From: Phycisphaerales bacterium
GTDB taxonomy: Bacteria > Planctomycetota > Phycisphaerae > Sedimentisphaerales > Anaerohalosphaeraceae
NCBI GenBank assembly: GCA_011053245.1
Contig: DRGS01000098.1
Location: forward strand, 1 to 9,825
Reading direction: 5' to 3'
Length of the DNA: 9,825 bases
Part shown: positions 5,539 through 9,825 of the stretch, piece by piece
How positions within the stretch are numbered: the stretch's first letter is position 1
Layout: each line of letters starts with the position of its first letter
Notes under the pieces: generated by a model
Database searches by the model: none
Told to the model about the DNA's origin: nothing
The model's input: the letters and a program-made list of their open reading frames with translations, nothing else
Translations under genes and position numbers: made by a program

Positions 5539-7809
5539 CTATACCTTTCGTTTCACCCGGACGACGTGATGGTCGCCTGCCTGCTTTATATCGACGATCT
5601 CCTGACCCTGATCGGCGAAACTTGCCGGGACATTCTTCACCGGTTCGCCATCATCGAGCAGTACGTCGAGAATCTGGCCGACTTGCACCTGTTCAAGGGC
5701 CAGTTTCGCCTTTACGAAATTCAGCGGACATCCGACACCACGCAAGTCAACGGTAGCTGCATCCGACTCATCGGACCGGGCATCTGCGGGATCTGTTACG
5801 GGCTTGGCCCTGAATTTCAGGCTTGCATCGAGCGAAAAGAAAAGCTCTTCAACTCGCTCAACCAACTGATTGGCCAGAGCGGATATATCCTCAAGTGATT
5901 CACGGTCGCCAAGTTTAAAGTCCAATACGCCATCGAGAAGTTTACTGCAATCGGCGCCAACCCATCCAGGCTCGATAAGATTTTTGGTGAAGAGATCGAA
6001 AATTTCTCGCTCTTTTTTCGGCTCATGACCGAAGACAACCAGCAATGAACGGGCAGCGGATGTTATAGCCTTGGAAATTGAAGCATTTCTATCTTCGTCC
6101 GTTTGGGTATCTCTTAGCTGTTTGATGGCGGATTTCGCTTCGTCGATATCGACCTTGATAACGTCCATTACGCCTGCACCGCATTCACCGGGCCCGCGCC
6201 CTTCAAGTGAGAACGGCTTATCGGAATCGTAATCAAAAAAGAGATCATCGGAAAAGTCTCCCACCGTAAAATCACCGTAACTCTTGACAATCGCCTTCAG
6301 TTTCTTTTGATCGAGGGAATCCGTTTCAAATGCTTCTTTGAGCATTGCCGGGATCTTCTTCGCCGGTATGGTGCCGAGTTTCTTTGCTAAACTGGCTTGT
6401 CCCTGCGAAATATTCGCCCCTGCCATAACGTCATAGCACGGCATGAGTTTTCCGTTAACGCGTTTCGCCTTACCCTGGAACCCTATCGCAGCTATGGAAT
6501 GATGGCCGCATGAGTTCGGACATCCGCTTATTCTGATGGTGAGATCGGAATCCTTAAATCCGCTAAGTTCATCTTCGATCGCATCGCTAAGTCCTCTCGA
6601 CAGGCACAGCCCAAGCTTACATGTAGCCGCACCTGTGCAGGCTACGAGCTTCGTGGTTGTATCTTCGACAATATCAAAACCGAGTGGTTTTAGTTCGTCG
6701 ATGACCTTTGCTACGTCATCCTGCAAAACCGATGTCAGTATCAGATCCTGACGCTGCGTCGCCCTTACAAGGCCGTGCGAATACTTTTCTGCGATCTCTG
6801 CAATTTTGGCAAGATCGTCAGCAGTGATATCGCCCTTCTTTAGTCTGAGGCGTATCGAATAATTCCCCGCTGCATTTTCCGGCAATACATTCGGACCCAA
6901 TTCCAATGCCACTGCAGGACCGTCGGATGTCTGCGATGACCCCACGTCACGAATATCAGGTACATCGCCCCGAAGTCCGTCGGATTTAACGCTCTGTCTG
7001 TATTTCAAATAGAGCTTCTTAAACTCATCATCGCCGAGCCTTGCCAGGACATAACGCAATCGCGCTTTGTGCTTATTCGAACGGTCACCATGTTCGTCAA
7101 AGAGCTGCTTTACGGCTTCTGCAACTTCAAATATCTCTTCCTTCTCTACGAAGTCTTCGACCTTAATAGCGACATTCGGACTGCCGCCGAGTCCCCCAGC
7201 GGCATATACTTCAAAGCCTTCTTTGCCATCTCTATTCACAGCGAAAAAACCAAGGTCCGCAACAGAGGCAAGTCCGCAATCGGACGAACAAGCCGAAAAA
7301 ACTATCTTGTATTTTCGCGGAAGGTTGAAAGAGCTTCTGTCCTGTATGAGATATTCGGCAATCGCTATCGAATACGGCGCCACATCGAATACCTGACTGG
7401 GGCATACGCCGGTCCTCGCACATGCGCTTACGTTACGAACGGTATTGCCGCCGCCGCCGCGTGCCGACAGTCCCGCTTCGAGCAGGCTTTCAAGAACATC
7501 GGCGGTATTTTCGATGAGCACGCGATGTATCTGAATGTCCTGACGCGTTGTAACGTGCAACGTACCATCTCCGAATTTTTTACTAAGCTCGGCAATTATT
7601 TGCAACTGAGCCGGCGTAACAAGCCCTGCCCCTATTCTTATCCTGACCATAAATTCTCCTGAGGTTCTCTGTTCGTAAATACCCATTGGAACGCGATAGG
7701 CTCTGAACGACACATCCGAGGTCTCGCCATTGATGAATTCGGCCACACGCGATCTGTAAGCCAGTACGTCTTCTTTAACTGTTTCGGGAATTCGTAAAAC
7801 GCCGATCAT
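5539..7809 (-). CDS. sir: Siroheme/[4Fe-4S] sulfite (nitrite) reductase fused to a helical region and a TusA domain
   Basis: This 756-residue fusion probably reduces sulfite to sulfide. The first reductase half (about 1-275) carries the anion and siroheme contacts seen in E. coli CysI: TTRQDIQIH (87-95), TVRNV (123-127) and RKYK (165-168). The second half (about 305-465) carries the canonical cluster set C391-x5-C397 and C430-x3-C434. The first half also has a full set, C130-x5-C136 and C174-x3-C178. Residues about 548-665 are helical and unassigned (perhaps HEPN-like; low confidence). Residues about 685-756 are a TusA/SirA-type sulfur carrier with C694 in GCPLNFVKAKLALE and a typical LDDGEP turn. 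The ATG is two bases after the hcyD stop and uses an AAAGGA Shine-Dalgarno within the last hcyD codons, so the genes are probably coupled. Context favours sulfite over nitrite as substrate. No flavoprotein partner gene is visible. Confidence 0.9.
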   Translation of the reverse strand: MIGVLRIPETVKEDVLAYRSRVAEFINGETSDVSFRAYRVPMGIYEQRTSGEFMVRIRIGAGLVTPAQLQIIAELSKKFGDGTLHVTTRQDIQIHRVLIENTADVLESLLEAGLSARGGGGNTVRNVSACARTGVCPSQVFDVAPYSIAIAEYLIQDRSSFNLPRKYKIVFSACSSDCGLASVADLGFFAVNRDGKEGFEVYAAGGLGGSPNVAIKVEDFVEKEEIFEVAEAVKQLFDEHGDRSNKHKARLRYVLARLGDDEFKKLYLKYRQSVKSDGLRGDVPDIRDVGSSQTSDGPAVALELGPNVLPENAAGNYSIRLRLKKGDITADDLAKIAEIAEKYSHGLVRATQRQDLILTSVLQDDVAKVIDELKPLGFDIVEDTTTKLVACTGAATCKLGLCLSRGLSDAIEDELSGFKDSDLTIRISGCPNSCGHHSIAAIGFQGKAKRVNGKLMPCYDVMAGANISQGQASLAKKLGTIPAKKIPAMLKEAFETDSLDQKKLKAIVKSYGDFTVGDFSDDLFFDYDSDKPFSLEGRGPGECGAGVMDVIKVDIDEAKSAIKQLRDTQTDEDRNASISKAITSAARSLLVVFGHEPKKEREIFDLFTKNLIEPGWVGADCSKLLDGVLDFKLGDRESLEDISALANQLVERVEELFFSLDASLKFRAKPVTDPADARSDESDAATVDLRGVGCPLNFVKAKLALEQVQVGQILDVLLDDGEPVKNVPASFADQGQEIVDIKQAGDHHVVRVKRKV

Positions 7810-7811
7810 AT

Positions 7812-8222
7812 TTATCCTTTCACAACTTCGACGGGAACCGATATTACGGTGCCGTCTTCAACGTTAAATGCTTTTATGTCCGGGCTATCAGGTATGGCAA
7901 GCGACAGTATTACATATGCCACACCCGGCATGAAGGCAAGTTTAATATCTTCTTCGGATAGTCTGGCTGGTGTCGCCGGGTGACTGTGATAAATCGCCAG
8001 CATCTTACCCGACCACGTTCGCATATCTTTTGAGACCTTGAACTGCTCTTGGGGAACCATAGTATAATGAACGGGACTATTGTCGGCATTGGTCATTTCG
8101 TAGAGTTTCTCGACCATCTCTCCGGTCCCCGCAAGTATTCCGCACGCCTCAACAGGTACAGCCGCTTTCGCCTGAGCGATCATCTGGTCCAATATCTTCC
8201 TGGGTATTTTAAATTCGTTCAT
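7812..8222 (-). CDS. hcyD: JAMM/MPN metalloprotease, HcyD-like (sulfur-carrier processing)
   Basis: This 136-residue protein is a single JAB/MPN domain of the small prokaryotic type. The zinc site is complete: E25 in PVEACGIL, H79 and H81 in YHSHP, and S89 and D92 in LSEED, giving HxH-x7-S-x2-D. Relatives such as QbsD, Mec and HcyD cut after the di-glycine of ThiS-like carriers, either removing a C-terminal tail or releasing an amino acid formed on the carrier. The genes upstream encode a carrier with a tail beyond its glycines and its activating enzyme, so the same double role is expected. The start lies 15 bases after the hcyF stop with no strong Shine-Dalgarno, and the stop is two bases before the reductase ATG. 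No signal peptide is present, so it should be cytoplasmic. The symbol is by analogy with Wolinella. Confidence 0.9.
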   Translation of the reverse strand: MNEFKIPRKILDQMIAQAKAAVPVEACGILAGTGEMVEKLYEMTNADNSPVHYTMVPQEQFKVSKDMRTWSGKMLAIYHSHPATPARLSEEDIKLAFMPGVAYVILSLAIPDSPDIKAFNVEDGTVISVPVEVVKG

Positions 8223-8237
8223 CGTTTTTCAGAGGTC

Positions 8238-9041
8238 TCATTTCAGATCGCATACGGCTTGTTCTTCATCGATCAATTCCGTTATCCTCGGATCGTCACC
8301 GCAGATCGGACAGTTCGGATTCTTCTTCAGCGATATCTTGCGAAAGTCCATTGTCAGAGCGTTGTATGTAAGCAACTTATCGGTAAGCAGCTCGCCCAAA
8401 CCGAGGATGTACTTGATCGCCTCGGTTGCCTGAAGTGAGCCTATCACACCGGCAAGAACGCCAAGGACACCAGCCTGCGAACAGGAAGGGACCGCGTTTG
8501 CCGGAGGCGGCGAATCGAAAATGCAACGATAGCATGTACTCTCATCAGGCACGATCGTTATAAGCTGACCGTCGAAACGAAGTATACCGGCATGAGAGAG
8601 CGGCTTTTTTTCAAAGTAGCAAGCGTCGTTCATTAGGAACTTGGCTGGGAAATTATCGGTACCATCGATAACGAAATCGTAATCGGCAACTATCTCGGCA
8701 ATGTTGTCCGCCTTTGCCCACGTCTTATATGTATTTACGGTAACGTCCGGGTTGATCGCGCGGATCTTGTTTTCCGCTGAGCGTACCTTATCGACCCCAA
8801 TATCATCCGTATGATGAATGACCTGCCTCTGTAAATTCGTAATGTCAACCGTATCGGCGTCGATAAGACCCAACGTACCGATACCGGCAGCGGCAAGATA
8901 CAGAGCCGCAGGTGCGCCGAGGCCGCCTGCTCCGACGATCAGAACCTTCGAATCGAGCAGCTTTTCCTGACCGGTTCCACCGACTTCCTGCAAAATTATG
9001 TGCCGGCTGTAGCGCTCAATTTGTGTGTCATTTAGCGGCAT
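8238..9041 (-). CDS. hcyF: ThiF/MoeB-family carrier-adenylating enzyme, HcyF-like
   Basis: This 267-residue E1-like enzyme should adenylate the C-terminal glycine of the carrier encoded just upstream. Visible features are RYSRHI near the start (10-15), the nucleotide loop GAGGLG (37-42), D61 followed by NLQRQ (69-73), K85, GTDN (127-130), and a structural zinc site made of C170/C173 and C244/C247. C187 in PSCSQAG is at the position of the conserved Cys of ThiF and MoeB. The length matches MoeB/ThiF without a rhodanese domain. The ATG lies inside the last codons of hcyS, a 10-base overlap, with a perfect GGAGG six bases upstream. Sequence alone cannot separate ThiF, MoeB and HcyF; neighbours metY, hcyS, hcyD and sir point to the homocysteine pathway. 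Confidence 0.92.
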   Translation of the reverse strand: MPLNDTQIERYSRHIILQEVGGTGQEKLLDSKVLIVGAGGLGAPAALYLAAAGIGTLGLIDADTVDITNLQRQVIHHTDDIGVDKVRSAENKIRAINPDVTVNTYKTWAKADNIAEIVADYDFVIDGTDNFPAKFLMNDACYFEKKPLSHAGILRFDGQLITIVPDESTCYRCIFDSPPPANAVPSCSQAGVLGVLAGVIGSLQATEAIKYILGLGELLTDKLLTYNALTMDFRKISLKKNPNCPICGDDPRITELIDEEQAVCDLK

Positions 9042-9244
9042 TGGCCACCTCCCATAAAGTAAAGGAACTCGATCTTGTCATTTTCCGCCAGAGAAGTAGC
9101 GTCAAACTCAGGCCTCGGAACTATCGTCCCGTTAACTTCGACCGAAACCATCTCGGGCATCTTCACATTCTGCTCGACAAGTAGCTCGCTAATATTGATA
9201 CCGTCTTTACTGTCTACTTCGTTTCCGTTTACTACAAGTTTCAT
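9032..9244 (-). CDS. hcyS: ThiS-like sulfur carrier with a tail after its glycines, HcyS-like
   Basis: This 70-residue ubiquitin-fold protein starts with the ThiS-type strand MKLVVNGNEVD, has VSVEVNGTIVPR in the middle, and ends with DKIEFLYFMGGG, close to the GGG end of ThiS proteins. Three residues follow (Q68, C69, R70), so as translated it cannot be adenylated and must first be trimmed; the JAMM protease two genes on is the obvious candidate. The tail recalls the Cys-Phe extension of Pseudomonas QbsE. The start ATG shares one base with the metY stop (TAATG), with GAGGTG (plus-strand 9250-9255) as Shine-Dalgarno, so translation is probably coupled to metY. It could be read as a ThiS for thiamine, but no other thiamine gene is visible. 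Confidence 0.92.
   Translation of the reverse strand: MKLVVNGNEVDSKDGINISELLVEQNVKMPEMVSVEVNGTIVPRPEFDATSLAENDKIEFLYFMGGGQCR
9045..9052 (-). promoter_or_regulatory. hcyF ribosome binding site built from the carrier's glycine codons
   Basis: GGAGGTGG here is both the Shine-Dalgarno of hcyF, with GGAGG six bases before ATG 9041, and most of the GGA GGT GGC codons for G65-G67 of the carrier. The Q-C-R tail codons and stop then overlap the hcyF start. This decides the hcyF start and suggests coupled translation of carrier and activating enzyme. Confidence 0.75.
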
Positions 9245-9825
9245 TATTTCACCTCAAAAGCTTTTTCAATTGCCTGTTCAAAATCGTTTTTAATATCTTC
9301 GATATCCTCTGTCCCGACCGACACCCTTATCATGTCGTCGGTTATGCCCATCTTCGCCTGCTCTTCGGATGTAAACTCACGGAAGATCGTCGAAGCGGGA
9401 TGAATAACGAGAGTCTTTACATCGCCGAGATTGGCAAGATTTTTTGCTAATTTCAACGAATTAATAAACTTAAACGCTATGTCTTTACTGCCAAGATTAA
9501 ACGTAAATACCGCACCTGCGCGGCCTGCGAAAAGTTTTTCCGTTATATCATGGAATGGGCTGTCAGCAAGGCCCGGATAATTAACGCTTTTCACTTTATC
9601 ATTTTCATTTAGCATGACCGTAAGTAATGCGGCATTATCGCAATGCTTCTGCATTCTGCCAGCGAGCGTCTCAAGGCCCTGGAGCATAAGAAAAGAATTC
9701 ATCGGAGCCGGACATCCGCCAAGATCGCGATAGATCAGAGTCCTCAGATGGGCCAGGAACGCAAACTGCCCCGCCTTTTTCGCAAACTGTCGGATATCGT
9801 CATCGGCAACCTTTGTCCAGTCAAA
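9244..9825 (-). CDS. metY: O-acetylhomoserine sulfhydrylase MetY, C-terminal 193 residues (5' end outside the window)
   Basis: The frame is open from the window edge to TAA at 9244. The visible part is the C-terminal domain of a Cys/Met-metabolism PLP enzyme: MNSFLMLQGLETLAGRM, VNYPGLADSP, SLKLAKNLANLGDVKTL, HPASTIFRE and ITDDMIRVSVGTEDIEDI. This matches MetY (O-acetylhomoserine plus sulfide to homocysteine) better than MetB or cystathionine lyases. Family members are about 425-435 residues, so roughly 240 residues, including the PLP lysine, lie beyond the window. The arginine in MIRVSVG is the usual substrate-carboxylate contact. Its stop overlaps the hcyS ATG. Given the neighbours, the sulfur donor is probably the carrier thiocarboxylate rather than free sulfide; that is inference. 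Confidence 0.93.
   Translation of the reverse strand, partial: FDWTKVADDDIRQFAKKAGQFAFLAHLRTLIYRDLGGCPAPMNSFLMLQGLETLAGRMQKHCDNAALLTVMLNENDKVKSVNYPGLADSPFHDITEKLFAGRAGAVFTFNLGSKDIAFKFINSLKLAKNLANLGDVKTLVIHPASTIFREFTSEEQAKMGITDDMIRVSVGTEDIEDIKNDFEQAIEKAFEVK

Noticed and set aside
7069..7662. Plus-strand frame of 197 codons opposite the reductase
   Set aside because: It is a shadow of the sir gene, with no coherent domain and no Shine-Dalgarno.
9032..9244. Thiamine-pathway ThiS with ThiF
   Set aside because: The tail after the glycines, the adjacent JAMM protease and the metY and sir neighbours fit homocysteine synthesis better, and no thiazole gene is visible.

Overview
The window is a gene-dense stretch of bacterial chromosome. 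Every gene I can support lies on the minus strand, so the layout is described from high to low coordinates. The outer-membrane porin at the far end implies a Gram-negative cell envelope. FeoB ferrous-iron uptake and a siroheme sulfite reductase suit an anaerobic or microaerophilic life. The MnmA and FeoB sequences remind me of Planctomycetota (Phycisphaerae-like) proteins, but this is an impression from memory and not a placement.

Block 1 (9825 to 5539) is a tightly packed sulfur-assimilation operon: the C-terminal part of metY, then a ThiS-like sulfur carrier (hcyS), an E1-like adenylating enzyme (hcyF), a JAMM metalloprotease (hcyD) and a sulfite reductase carrying a C-terminal TusA domain. 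This set matches the protein-thiocarboxylate route to homocysteine described in Wolinella succinogenes. HcyD trims the carrier tail, HcyF adenylates the exposed glycine, sulfide from the reductase gives a thiocarboxylate, MetY adds it to O-acetylhomoserine, and HcyD releases homocysteine. Three features are unusual: a three-residue carrier tail (Gln-Cys-Arg) encoded in the overlap with the next gene, the fusion of the reductase to a helical region and a TusA domain, and a complete set of four cluster-type cysteines in each half of the reductase.

Block 2 (5522 to 4121) continues the sulfur theme with mnmA (tRNA 2-thiouridine synthase, with a three-cysteine iron-sulfur-type active site) and a tRNA-Cys(GCA) gene that appears to have its own promoter.

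Block 3 (3932 to 1) is an iron-uptake operon. It begins with a strong-looking promoter overlapped by a DtxR-type palindrome, then a DtxR-family regulator fused to a FeoA domain, feoB, a 53-residue FeoB-associated Cys-rich membrane protein, a 56-residue HemP and the start of an outer-membrane porin that runs off the window. A second copy of the palindrome sits just before feoB. The regulator therefore probably senses iron, represses its own operon and may control feoB separately.

I saw no insertion sequence, CRISPR array, prophage gene or convincing rho-independent terminator.
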